DNA of 64,000 nucleotides. It comes from Brachyspira aalborgi. GTDB taxonomy: Bacteria > Spirochaetota > Brachyspiria > Brachyspirales > Brachyspiraceae. Below are positions 44,501 to 52,714 of this stretch, piece by piece. The stretch covers positions 2,128,423 through 2,192,422 of the forward strand of contig NZ_SAXU01000001.1 of assembly GCF_008016455.1 (NCBI RefSeq), read 5' to 3'. The notes beneath the pieces are model-generated. The model was given only the letters and a program-made list of their open reading frames with translations. It had not been told where the DNA came from and did not search any database. Position 1 is the stretch's first letter. Every line of letters begins with the position of its first letter. The position numbers were made by a program, and so were the translations under genes.

Positions 44501-44823
44501 GAATATTCTTTATTTTCAGTTAAAGTAAATTCTTTAAAATCGCTTATAGCTTTATCGTTATCTTTATTATCATTAAAATATAATCTTCTTGTTTTGTTAT
44601 CTATATTCATTCCGATAAGTATTTTTACTTTCGCATTTAAAAATATATTTCTTGCATTTTCATTTTTAATTATATACGAAAATACTTCATAATAACAATA
44701 AGCGGTTAATATGCAAATTTCTTTTATATTATGAATATCGTTTTCATTATCAATATTATAAAACTGTTTTTCAAAATATTTTAGCAAACTTTTTGATTCT
44801 TCCGAATTATCGACTAATATCAT
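41566..44823 (-). CDS. PLD-SNF2 helicase, probable restriction and translocation subunit
   Basis: Residues 1-200 form a phospholipase D-type nuclease domain with HAKLYLF (His133, Lys135) and GSSNFTHRG (153-161). The remainder is an SNF2/SF2 ATPase: Walker A DVVGLGKSIIA, motif II LIIIDEAHRF, motif III ITATPMHN and motif VI RVIQRVGRINRIGKK. The total of 1085 residues fits helicase-related proteins paired with Eco57I-class methyltransferases. Expected role: translocate along unmodified DNA and cut through the PLD site. Only one HKD half is seen, so it would need to dimerise. The gene lies 165 bases upstream of the methyltransferase gene on the same strand. Confidence 0.87.
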   Translation of the reverse strand: MILVDNSEESKSLLKYFEKQFYNIDNENDIHNIKEICILTAYCYYEVFSYIIKNENARNIFLNAKVKILIGMNIDNKTRRLYFNDNKDNDKAISDFKEFTLTENKEYSSIIELFKYKCENKTLEIRKTAEYMHAKLYLFKYNEEAERNAFLIGSSNFTHRGIKDRKELNIYCKDGFNELYNYFEEEWNKAHEILNNKNEEEFFRNIIKPTKEDKKDKDDFGLPYKIFLKVIYEYFEFINREELLCSPADYGYRDYKYQIEAIKSGINGIMLYNGVLISDVVGLGKSIIASAIAKNLLLKEKVEEIIIICPPKIIDSWENYNIEFQIKAKVFSIGLLDKALEHVRNHRKNRLIIIDEAHRFVNNKTYSYDMITNICFGNKVIAITATPMHNTTSDIFSIIDIFDRKLTKNKNIEEAKIKILKEERELKSKYKKSENSKEENIKKSKEIAKEIMSLIHTIIIRRTRNDLLESSEYRKDLEKQKTEFNDVEEPKLHNYELGDLSKLYYDTLEKISPYNEDNEDNKDNSNIFKGVRYKPLIYLKKETIEDKRKSAEIVKAVYGEDANFDFADLSSNNIAKFMRHLLVRRFESSIFAFKKSVDNMIAKYENIKMWISKNRYTIYKRGDVNYEDYDDDNDIMIKDNSKKYEGLYIIENVKEVLSKEFFIDFENDLKILKEIKKDWENIGIEKDKKFFKLKEELKKFKKENDKRKIIIFSEFKDTVDYLYESICQDEELNYLLKPLKSVADSKNRETVKANFDASLEERKQESEYFLLISTDTLSEGVNLHRAGIIINYDIPYNPTRVIQRVGRINRIGKKLFDKIYIHNFIPRLEAQKDIKNWQISNFKLTLINSIFGNDTKILQKDDEINSLFSLKREAGIISDLENDISWDIEYREIYNKLNQDNNLLEEIKNMKDNIFIRRENDFNGLVEIRKGENGIFGGLLKNSVMDYNMANIFKILKAQENEKSFKPSDKAESLIADFERRKNIKKINYKPDALLKLERYKEIMGLEISLNDREYIEKIIKGIEYNIFTEKQIKNIEKAFKNNNGIEILKEIKKIIDYSSLNYINYIESDYLKDSILVVREEFFK

Positions 44824-45008
44824 AATTAAATTTCCTCTCTAAAAAATATTATATAATTTATAAAGTTATATTTTAATTCTATATTTATTATATATTATGA
44901 AATAAATTAAATATAGTAAAATAATTTATAAAAATATTATGCTTGTATATTATGATAAATTTTATATAATTTTATTTAATACTTAATTTAATATATCTTG
45001 AGGCAATA

Positions 45009-46127
45009 GTGCAAATATTATTTGGTAAAATAAAAAACTTTTCGTATCAAAAATTTTGGAGAGAAGAGTTAAAAACATTCAATTTAAATCATGAAAATAT
45101 AGATATAAACTATTTGCCAAGTAAAAGTTATATTCAAATTAATAATAAAATTATATCGTTAAGTAAATGGGTAAGTCCTAAACGCACTCGCTCATATCCT
45201 TTTGCAAGAGTATATGATAGTTTTGATTCTTTCGGTTGTAAGGTTACGACTATAATACCAATCATTAAAGACGAAGGAATCGATGGAGATATAGATTATT
45301 TGCAATGGGATACAATTTCTTTAATGAGTTTGCTTAATGTATATGTTATATTAGGATTCTACGAAGACGCCGAAAAAAATATTAGAAATACGAATAAACT
45401 AAATAAAATAACAAATCAAAAATTAAAATCAAGCTTTATATATAAACAACTTGAAATATTGAACAATTATCATCAATCGGCATTGCATTGGAATCTTAAT
45501 CAATTAGATAACGAAAATTTATTAAATCTTATAAATAAAGTTAAAAATTCTTACAATTATATTTCGCAAAAACTTAAAATAAAACTTCATGATGTAAAAA
45601 ATATAGATAAATTTAAAATCAATATTACTAAAGACAAAGAAACTTTTATGCAATATTCAAGATATAAAGCAAAGAGCGCGCAAAATAGAGAAGTTTTAAC
45701 ATTGCACAATAAAGAATCTGTCGGAATAGGAGAAAAAACAAAAATAGAAATAGAAAATTATTTAGGCGGATATTATTATTTTACTATTGACGATGTTTTA
45801 GATAAAAATAATATTTTGTATTTAATTGAAAGCAAACATAGTAAAAATTCTATTTTGCCCTCAAATGACGATATTAAAGACGGTTTATTAAAACTTATGC
45901 TTTATAATAATCTATGTGAAATTAGAGATTTAAAAACAAAAAGAGATTTTAAAATAGTTTTGCGATTAACTTCAAACACATTAAAAAGCAATGTAGATTT
46001 GCCAAATAATAATTTAGAATCTTTTATAAAATCGAATAAACTAAATAAAAAACAAATAGAAATTATATATAAATTAAATTCTGAATGCGAAAGAAATAAA
46101 TTTTATATATGGATTCAAAAGGCTTAA
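45009..46127 (+). CDS. Probable type II restriction endonuclease (PD-(D/E)XK)
   Basis: The 372-residue protein precedes a Dam-like methyltransferase gene, the usual place for its cognate endonuclease. A plausible active site is FTIDDVLDKNNILYLIESKHS, giving Asp262, Glu274 and Lys276. The N-terminal SKWVSPKRTRSYPFARVYDS region is also reminiscent of type II enzymes. The start is GTG with GAGG 5 bases before it. No exact family or recognition site is known. The end overlaps the next frame, consistent with an operon. Confidence 0.7.
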   Translation: MQILFGKIKNFSYQKFWREELKTFNLNHENIDINYLPSKSYIQINNKIISLSKWVSPKRTRSYPFARVYDSFDSFGCKVTTIIPIIKDEGIDGDIDYLQWDTISLMSLLNVYVILGFYEDAEKNIRNTNKLNKITNQKLKSSFIYKQLEILNNYHQSALHWNLNQLDNENLLNLINKVKNSYNYISQKLKIKLHDVKNIDKFKINITKDKETFMQYSRYKAKSAQNREVLTLHNKESVGIGEKTKIEIENYLGGYYYFTIDDVLDKNNILYLIESKHSKNSILPSNDDIKDGLLKLMLYNNLCEIRDLKTKRDFKIVLRLTSNTLKSNVDLPNNNLESFIKSNKLNKKQIEIIYKLNSECERNKFYIWIQKA

Positions 46128-46129
46128 GT

Positions 46130-47002
46130 ATGAATTTAGTTAAATCGCCTTTGCGTTATCCAGGCGGAAAAAGTAGAGCGATAAAATTTTTATGCCAATA
46201 TTTTCCGAATGATTTTAAGATATATAAAGAGCCATTTTTTGGAGGCGGTTCTGTCGGTATTTATATAGCTCAAATTATGAATAATATACAAATAGATGTA
46301 AACGATTTAAATTACGAATTATATTGTTTTTGGCAGAGTTTAAAAATTCATCCTAATAAATTAATTGAAGGAATTATAGAATTAAAAAATAGATTTAAAA
46401 ACGGTAAAGATTTGTATAATTTTATTTTATATAGAAGAGAATCTAATCTTTCTATACTTGAGAGAGGAATTGATTTTTTTATTCTTAATAGAATTACTTT
46501 TTCGGGTATTGTAGATAGCGGAGGATTTTCTCAAAAAGCTTACGAATCAAGATTTACAACAAGTTCTATTGATAGATTAAAAAACACTCATAAAATAATT
46601 AAGAATTTTAATTTTTCATGCGATAATTTTTTTAATGCGATAGATAACAATTTTGAAAATCAAAAAGACATTTTTATTTTTTTAGACCCGCCTTATTATA
46701 GTTCTGTAAAATCTAAATTATATGGCAAAAAAGGAATTTTGCATTTAAATTTTAATCATGAAAATTTGAGAGATTATTTATATAAAACAAAATCAAAATT
46801 TTTGCTTACTTATGATAATTGCGAATATATAAAAGAACTTTATAAAGATTTTTATATTCTCGAGTGGGATTTGCAATATGGAATGAATAATTATAAACGA
46901 GGAAAAGCCGATATTGGAAAGGAATTATTGATTAGTAATTATGAATTAAAACTTAATAATTCTATTTATAAACAAAAAATTAAAGAATTGTCCGCTTTAT
47001 AA
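46130..47002 (+). CDS. Dam-family N6-adenine DNA methyltransferase
   Basis: The 290-residue alpha-class methyltransferase has KSPLRYPGGKSRA at the start (SAM binding), FFGGGSVG, and motif IV FLDPPYYS with DPPY. It is related to Dam and DpnM, which methylate GATC, but the target here is not certain. I chose ATG 46130, just after the endonuclease stop, because AAAAGG lies upstream. An in-frame ATG at 46109 inside the endonuclease gene adds seven residues. It completes a type II modification pair. Confidence 0.9.
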   Translation: MNLVKSPLRYPGGKSRAIKFLCQYFPNDFKIYKEPFFGGGSVGIYIAQIMNNIQIDVNDLNYELYCFWQSLKIHPNKLIEGIIELKNRFKNGKDLYNFILYRRESNLSILERGIDFFILNRITFSGIVDSGGFSQKAYESRFTTSSIDRLKNTHKIIKNFNFSCDNFFNAIDNNFENQKDIFIFLDPPYYSSVKSKLYGKKGILHLNFNHENLRDYLYKTKSKFLLTYDNCEYIKELYKDFYILEWDLQYGMNNYKRGKADIGKELLISNYELKLNNSIYKQKIKELSAL

Positions 47003-47013
47003 AATATAAAAAA

Positions 47014-47991
47014 TTATAATTCTTTATCTTTAATCTCAATTAATTCAACCATTTCCGACATTTCTATTATTGAAAATATTGACATTAATCTTAAAGTAAA
47101 ACCGCTCATATCCAAGCCTGCAAGTATAAATAAAGTGAAAACTAAAAATTCTGCGGAATATTTTTTTGAAATAATAGAATCCGTTAAATAACCAAATAGA
47201 ATAATAAGAAACATAAATATTATGCCAACATATAAAATGAAAGGAAAAGAAAGCCCGATTCCAAGAGCGTTGTAAAAAGAAATTATTATTAAATGATAGC
47301 TATATTTCGATTTCAATATAAATACGATTGTAAAAACTAAAATAAAAATAAAATATTTGTATATATTTTTTTTAATCATTCTTTTTGCAAAAATTATAAT
47401 ATAGCCTATCATAATTATTATAAAAGATATTGAAGAAACTTTTCCCTTATATTCTATTAAATATAAAGAAATATAATGCATAATATCGTTATCTATAATT
47501 TTATTTGCAGAAAGAATAATATAATTTAAATTAGAAAAACCAAGAGAGATAAGAATAAATATATATGCTCCTCTTTGAAGTTCATTTATATTTTTTAATA
47601 ATATTAAAGGAAGAAGAGTTTTTATCGTTATTAAAAAAGTAAAAATAAAAAATAATAATTCCGTTATATTATAAATATTTATGTCGCTTATATATAATTT
47701 TAATACTCCAAATATTAAAAAAATTATTCCTAAAATTCCGTCTGATATTTGAGAGTTAAAAAGATAATTATAAAATTTATAAAATAGAAGTAAAAAGAAA
47801 GCTAAAAATATTCCGTATTCTATAATATAATTTATTAAATAAAAAAAAGAATTTTCTTCTATATTTAAAAATAGAGTTCTAAAAAAAAGAAAATTAATAA
47901 TAACGGCTATAATAAGCGCATTTGTCCAAAAATTATACCCTTTTATAAACGAGTTATTATTTGCAATTTTGTTTTTTAAAATATAAAACAT
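47014..47991 (-). CDS. Polytopic membrane protein of unknown function
   Basis: The 325-residue protein has about nine or ten hydrophobic helices with very short loops. The few charged clusters lie on one side (for example KRMIKKNIYK), and there is an acidic C-terminus (EMVELIEIKDKEL). I see no transport or enzyme motif. It is convergent with the methyltransferase gene 12 bases away. Confidence 0.6.
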   Translation of the reverse strand: MFYILKNKIANNNSFIKGYNFWTNALIIAVIINFLFFRTLFLNIEENSFFYLINYIIEYGIFLAFFLLLFYKFYNYLFNSQISDGILGIIFLIFGVLKLYISDINIYNITELLFFIFTFLITIKTLLPLILLKNINELQRGAYIFILISLGFSNLNYIILSANKIIDNDIMHYISLYLIEYKGKVSSISFIIIMIGYIIIFAKRMIKKNIYKYFIFILVFTIVFILKSKYSYHLIIISFYNALGIGLSFPFILYVGIIFMFLIILFGYLTDSIISKKYSAEFLVFTLFILAGLDMSGFTLRLMSIFSIIEMSEMVELIEIKDKEL

Positions 47992-48148
47992 TTATTTATC
48001 CGAATTATTTTCTATAATATTATTTTAGATAAATAAAAATTTCAATAATATTAATTTATAATATATAAAATTAATCAACTTTTTTCCGATTAATTTATTA
48101 TATTTAATTATATTTAACTAATTAAACTGTATTGAGGTTTTTATTAAT

Positions 48149-48634
48149 ATGAATAACGAAACGATTAAAGTTTGCATGAATGAAGAAGAGCTTGTTGACG
48201 CTTTATATTCAAACGAGGATATGATATATATAGAAGCGTCTTTAGGCAGAAAAATAGCAAATATAAAAAACACGGGCAAAATAGCTTGGGGAATTCTTAT
48301 TGGCGGAATTATAGTTTCTGTAACCGCCGTATTATCTTCAAAAAAGTTAAGCAAAAGCAAAACCGTTTTAGTTTCCGCTATATCCGCAGTTCCTTCAGCA
48401 ACCGTAGCTATACTTTATATAGGGCTTCCATCAACTATATCTTTAATTCAAATGATGATAGACGCTTATAAAAATTATGGCGGTATAAATACTGCAAAAG
48501 ATATAATAGTAAAATTAAGAAACGATTATTATATATCAGAAAAAGACAGAGAAAAATTTATTCTTAAAAAATCAGTCGGAGAGAAAGTAAAAGAAGTAAA
48601 AATATCCGAAATCAAAAAATCAAAGAATATATAA
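48149..48634 (+). CDS. Small membrane protein, unknown
   Basis: The 161-residue protein has a soluble N-terminus (1-44), two hydrophobic segments (about 45-62 and 70-100) and a Lys-rich cytosolic tail (KVKEVKISEIKKSK). A GAGG ribosome binding site lies about 10 bases upstream. No family is recognised. Confidence 0.55.
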   Translation: MNNETIKVCMNEEELVDALYSNEDMIYIEASLGRKIANIKNTGKIAWGILIGGIIVSVTAVLSSKKLSKSKTVLVSAISAVPSATVAILYIGLPSTISLIQMMIDAYKNYGGINTAKDIIVKLRNDYYISEKDREKFILKKSVGEKVKEVKISEIKKSKNI

Positions 48635-48798
48635 AAATCATTTATTAATAATTATTTAAATTATATAAATATCAAAATCAAAAATTCCAAAAAATATATT
48701 AAAAAAAATTAAAAATTAGACTTGTTTTAAATTAAATTTAATGTATTATTATGATAACTATTTTATGTTTACACACTTTATTTTTTAAGGAGAATAAA

Positions 48799-48951
48799 AT
48801 GTCAATTTTAATCGAAAACAAAAAAGTAAAAGAAAGCACAGAAAAATTTGAAAATATTATAGTAAAGGATATTTCAAATAATATTTTCGTTGTTTTGTTT
48901 TCCTTAATGGGAATAACAGCCGCTTTGTTATTATTAATATTATTTATGTAA
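48799..48951 (+). CDS. Single-pass small membrane protein
   Basis: The 50-residue product begins MSILIENKKVKESTEKFENI and ends with one transmembrane helix (FSLMGITAALLLLILFM). A perfect AAGGAGAATAAA precedes this ATG, which I prefer to an upstream in-frame ATG. It sits 4 bases before rnhB and is likely cotranscribed with it. The function is unknown. Confidence 0.65.
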   Translation: MSILIENKKVKESTEKFENIIVKDISNNIFVVLFSLMGITAALLLLILFM

Positions 48952-48955
48952 TATA

Positions 48956-49630
48956 ATGATTAAAATCGATAATGACAAATTAGCCTACGAAAGAGAATAT
49001 TTAAAGTTAGGCTATAAATATATTTGCGGTATAGACGAAGTCGGACGAGGATGCTTATTTGGTCCCGTTACAGCCGCTGCGGTAATAATGCCTTTAAGTT
49101 TAAAAGACAATAAAGATATAATAAACGGAATAGAAGATTCAAAAAAACTTACGGCTAAAAAAAGAGAAGAACTTTCTAAAAAAATAATTGAAAAATCTAT
49201 TTCCTATTCAATTTATTCTATTTCAGAAAAAATAATAGACGAAATTAATATTTTAAATGCCACAAAATCGGCTATGATTAACGCTGTAAAAAATTTGAAA
49301 ATAAAGCCCGATATACTTTTTATAGACGCTTTGAAAATCGATATTGATATAAAACAAATTTCAATAATAAAAGGCGATTTAAAATCTTATTCTATTGGTT
49401 GCGCGAGCATATTGGCTAAAGTTTGCAGAGACGAAATAATGAATAATTTGCCCGAAGAATATCAAAAATATAAAATTTCTAAAAATAAAGGTTATGGAAC
49501 AAAAGAACATCTTGAAGCTATTAAAAAATATGGTCCAAGCGATATGCATAGATTCTCTTTCGAGCCTATAAAATCTTATAATCATAAAGATAAAAAAAAC
49601 GATAATAATAAAGATTCTTTTATTTTATAA
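48956..49630 (+). CDS. rnhB: Ribonuclease HII
   Basis: The 224-residue enzyme removes ribonucleotides and RNA primers from DNA hybrids. It has CGIDEVGRGCLFGPV with the first Asp-Glu pair, FIDALKIDID with the third carboxylate, and YSIGCASILAKVCRDE with the fourth. KNKGYGTKEH also matches the family. A lysine/asparagine tail extends beyond the core. It is the first of a run with ylqG- and ylqH-like genes, the order also known in Bacillus. Confidence 0.95.
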   Translation: MIKIDNDKLAYEREYLKLGYKYICGIDEVGRGCLFGPVTAAAVIMPLSLKDNKDIINGIEDSKKLTAKKREELSKKIIEKSISYSIYSISEKIIDEINILNATKSAMINAVKNLKIKPDILFIDALKIDIDIKQISIIKGDLKSYSIGCASILAKVCRDEIMNNLPEEYQKYKISKNKGYGTKEHLEAIKKYGPSDMHRFSFEPIKSYNHKDKKNDNNKDSFIL

Positions 49631-49645
49631 TTTTTTAGATTTTTT

Positions 49646-50707
49646 ATGATAAATATTAATAAATATTTTAATTCTATAATAAATAAAAGCCCAAAATCTA
49701 TAAAAAATGGCGATATAGTTAAATTTTCGCTTGTAAGAAAACTTGATAACGATAAAGCTATTGTAAATATTATGGGAAATAAAATTATAGCTATATTTAA
49801 AGATAAAATAATCGAAAAAGGTTTTGCATTGGTTTCAAAAGAAAATAATAAATTAATATTAACAATCTTAAAAAATGTAAATAGCGTAAAAGAAGCTAAA
49901 GAAAATATAAAAAATGGTATTTCGGTTAACATAAGTTCGGCAGGAAAAGAAAATTCTCAAATAGCAAATTTATTATTGTCGAAAAATATAAAAGTAAATA
50001 ATCAAAATATAATTTACTATGAAACCGTCTTAAAATATTTGCCGAATAACGAAAAAAAAGAATTTTTTATTAACGCTATGAAAAATAATATTTATTTCAC
50101 AGAAGAAGAGATTAAAAATTTTGGAAATATCTTTAATAAAATCGTAAATTTTGACTTATCAATAAAAAACTCTAACAAAAATTATAAATTAGCCGAAATA
50201 TTAAAAAACATGATTTTTAATTTAAAAAGAAACGATAGGGAATTTTTAAAAAATTATATAGAAACCAACGGATATTTTAGCGTTTGGTTTATGCTCTTTG
50301 ACATGCTTCATAACGAATTATATTTTGAAGATAAGGATAATAAATATAATAAAGATATAATAATTATGATTTTAAAAATATTATCGCTTAATAGAAAAGA
50401 TAAAAATAATTCGCTTTTTTATTTTATTCCGATTCCTTTTATAATAGATAATGAATTAAAAGAAATATTATTATATATAAACGGAGATAGAAAAAATAAT
50501 AAATATAGTTTTATAGCTTACGACAATGAAGAAAATAAAGAATTATGCAAAATTATAATTGAAAGATTTGAAAACGAATATTTAATAACTTTAAAATTAT
50601 TTGATAAAAATTTATATAAAAAATGCAGAGATACAAAATATATTATTGACGAAGAGCTTAAAATTTTTGATAATTTAAAATTAAAAATGGAATATACAAA
50701 TGAATAA
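49646..50707 (+). CDS. YlqG-like, possible FliK-type protein
   Basis: This 353-residue, Asn/Lys-rich protein lies between rnhB and an FlhB-C-terminal homologue, the place held in Bacillus by ylqG. It has an N-terminal beta-rich stretch (GDIVKFSLVRKLDNDKAIV) and a C-terminal FENEYLITLKLF segment, which could correspond to the FliK C-terminal domain fold. The assignment rests mainly on gene order. Its stop overlaps the next start. Confidence 0.5.
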   Translation: MININKYFNSIINKSPKSIKNGDIVKFSLVRKLDNDKAIVNIMGNKIIAIFKDKIIEKGFALVSKENNKLILTILKNVNSVKEAKENIKNGISVNISSAGKENSQIANLLLSKNIKVNNQNIIYYETVLKYLPNNEKKEFFINAMKNNIYFTEEEIKNFGNIFNKIVNFDLSIKNSNKNYKLAEILKNMIFNLKRNDREFLKNYIETNGYFSVWFMLFDMLHNELYFEDKDNKYNKDIIIMILKILSLNRKDKNNSLFYFIPIPFIIDNELKEILLYINGDRKNNKYSFIAYDNEENKELCKIIIERFENEYLITLKLFDKNLYKKCRDTKYIIDEELKIFDNLKLKMEYTNE

Positions 50708-50963
50708 AGATATTGAAAACGCTATAGCTTTATTATATGAAAGGGAAATTCATAACGCTCCTATAGTTATATCGAAAGGAGAAAAATTGCTTGCTAAAAA
50801 AATAGTCGAGCTTGCAAAGAAATATAATGTTCCCGTAGTTTCAGACGAAGATACGGCAAAAAGTTTAATGAAATTAGATATAGGAGAAGAAATTCCTTAT
50901 TCGCTTTATGAAGCTGTTAGTATAATATTAAGATATATATACAAATTAAAGGCAGAGTTATAA
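50700..50963 (+). CDS. FlhB C-terminal-domain homologue (YlqH/FlhX-like)
   Basis: The 87-residue protein matches the cytoplasmic tail of FlhB/YscU proteins: ENAIALLYEREIHNAPIVISKG, GEKLLAKKIVELAKKYNVPVV and EIPYSLYEAVSIILRYIY. It lacks the NPTH autocleavage site and membrane part. In other bacteria such proteins can substitute for the FlhB tail in flagellar export. The start lies inside the upstream gene by 8 bases. Confidence 0.85.
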   Translation: MNKDIENAIALLYEREIHNAPIVISKGEKLLAKKIVELAKKYNVPVVSDEDTAKSLMKLDIGEEIPYSLYEAVSIILRYIYKLKAEL

Positions 50964-50965
50964 TA

Positions 50966-52165
50966 ATGGAAAATTTTGCTAAATTAAAAACGCAGGATAT
51001 TAAATCCCAAGCCGAAAGGAAAGACATATATTTGGATAACGATTTTATAGCTATAAGCAAATATATTAAAATAACGGACGAAGATATAAACAGATTAAAA
51101 AAATGGGATATAAACGAAGTTTTTATTAAAGATTTGGAAAACGAAGACGCCACTCATAACTCCGTTCAAGATTTTGAAAAATTTTTAAGAGAATATAAAG
51201 TATTTAAAAATATTTATTTGAATATAATAAAACAAACAAAAAATAATTTGGGAAATTTTAGACATAATAATCTTGTAAATATGAAAGAGCTTAACGAGAT
51301 TATAGACGGACTTTTAGATATAATGAATAGAAATTTAAATAGTTTTATAGAACTTTTAAGCATATTTAATTTTAATAAAGAAGATTTTTATTATGTTCGT
51401 TCTTTAAATGTCTCAATAATATCTTTAATTATAGGCAAGCAAATGAAATTATCCGATGGAATATTAAAGAAACTTGGACTTGGAGCGATTTTATATGATA
51501 TAGGTTTGGTTAAAGTTCCTGAAAAAATATTAAATAAACAATATAAACATAGTCCCGAAGAATATGCCGAAATTAAAAAACACACCGTTTACGGTTATAA
51601 ATTAATGAAAAGCAATTTTAGATTTGAAGAAGAGGTTGCCGTAATTTCTTTGGAACATCATGAATATTTTAACGGCAAAGGTTATCCAAGAGGAATATCG
51701 GGAAATGAAATACATTTATACGCTAAAATTGTAGCGGTTGCTCATGAAGCGGAAAAGGTAATGAAAAATAGAAGAATAGCTATAGACGAAAAAAGTTTAA
51801 ATTTTAATAAAAATAATAATAATGTAGAAAAGAAATTATTATTTGACGCGGTTAGGCATATAATACATGGAGCGAAAATTAAATACGACCCTACAATTTC
51901 TAAAGTTTTTGTAGCTATATTTAGCGTTTATCCTATAGGTTCTGTCGTTATTTTAAATGACAATAGAAAGGGGTTAGTTTTTGCCACGAATACTAATTTT
52001 CCTATAAGACCTATTATAAAAATAGTTTCTGATAATAGCGGAAATATTATAGAAAATGGAGAGGTTGTGAATTTGGTTGAGAATAATCAAATATTTATAA
52101 ACGGAATAGATAGAGACGATAAATTTTTGGAGGAGGTAGACAAAAAAATATTAAATAAAGATTAA
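50966..52165 (+). CDS. HD-GYP-fold protein with lost metal ligands
   Basis: The 399-residue protein has an N-terminal domain of unknown type and a C-terminal HD-GYP-like domain with HHEYFNGKGYPRG (His231-232, GYP at 239-241). However, the canonical HSxNV reads RSLNV (Arg145), and the HD pair in LLHDIGK reads LYDIGLV (Tyr177-Asp178). Two metal ligands are therefore gone, and hydrolysis of cyclic-di-GMP is unlikely. It may bind the nucleotide or act as a scaffold. It starts two bases after the FlhB-like gene. Confidence 0.8.
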   Translation: MENFAKLKTQDIKSQAERKDIYLDNDFIAISKYIKITDEDINRLKKWDINEVFIKDLENEDATHNSVQDFEKFLREYKVFKNIYLNIIKQTKNNLGNFRHNNLVNMKELNEIIDGLLDIMNRNLNSFIELLSIFNFNKEDFYYVRSLNVSIISLIIGKQMKLSDGILKKLGLGAILYDIGLVKVPEKILNKQYKHSPEEYAEIKKHTVYGYKLMKSNFRFEEEVAVISLEHHEYFNGKGYPRGISGNEIHLYAKIVAVAHEAEKVMKNRRIAIDEKSLNFNKNNNNVEKKLLFDAVRHIIHGAKIKYDPTISKVFVAIFSVYPIGSVVILNDNRKGLVFATNTNFPIRPIIKIVSDNSGNIIENGEVVNLVENNQIFINGIDRDDKFLEEVDKKILNKD

Positions 52166-52174
52166 AATATAATA

Positions 52175-52537
52175 ATGAAAAACAATAAAATTATAGGCAA
52201 TGAAGGAGAAGAAATTGCCTTAAAATATCTCGAAAAACTTGGATTTAAATTACTTGAAAGAAATTTTAGAGGAAAGAATCGAGGAGAGATAGATTTAGTA
52301 ATGACAAAAGGAGTTGTTATTGTGTTTATTGAAGTAAAATATCGAAGACAGGGAAGTTTTGGATATTCGGCGGACTCTATATCGGAGCGTAAAAAAAAGA
52401 AATTATACGAAACCGCGGAAGAATACTTAATTAATAGTGGATTAGGTTTAAATCAAAAATGTTCCTTTGGGGCTGTTTTAATAGACGATACCCTTAATGG
52501 CAGAGAAATATCTTTTATAGAAGATATATTTATTTAG
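52175..52537 (+). CDS. yraN: YraN/UPF0102 family nuclease-like protein
   Basis: The 120-residue protein matches UPF0102 throughout, with NKIIGNEGEEIALKYLEKLGF, a GEIDLVM core with Asp and VFIEVKYRR giving a D-ExK nuclease-like site. It is usually beside rnhB, as it nearly is here. The biological role is not settled. It is cotranscribed with its neighbours. Confidence 0.93.
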   Translation: MKNNKIIGNEGEEIALKYLEKLGFKLLERNFRGKNRGEIDLVMTKGVVIVFIEVKYRRQGSFGYSADSISERKKKKLYETAEEYLINSGLGLNQKCSFGAVLIDDTLNGREISFIEDIFI

Positions 52538-52546
52538 GGGTGAGAT

Positions 52547-52714
52547 ATGAAAACGGCTGTAGTAATTAACTATAAAAAAATAGATTTATACAAGAAAAAA
52601 TTAAAAGATAAAAAATATATAGACAAAGCTATTGAAGGATTAGCAGGAGATTTAATAAGCTTTGTAAACTATATAGAAATAGAATCGATTAAAATTAAAA
52701 AGAGAATAAAATGA
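52547..52714 (+). CDS. Small basic protein between yraN and kpsF
   Basis: The 55-residue product (MKTAVVINYKKIDLYKKKLK...) has a GGGGTGAG ribosome binding site, and its stop overlaps the kpsF start (ATGA). The coupling argues that it is real. No domain is recognised. Confidence 0.6.
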   Translation: MKTAVVINYKKIDLYKKKLKDKKYIDKAIEGLAGDLISFVNYIEIESIKIKKRIK

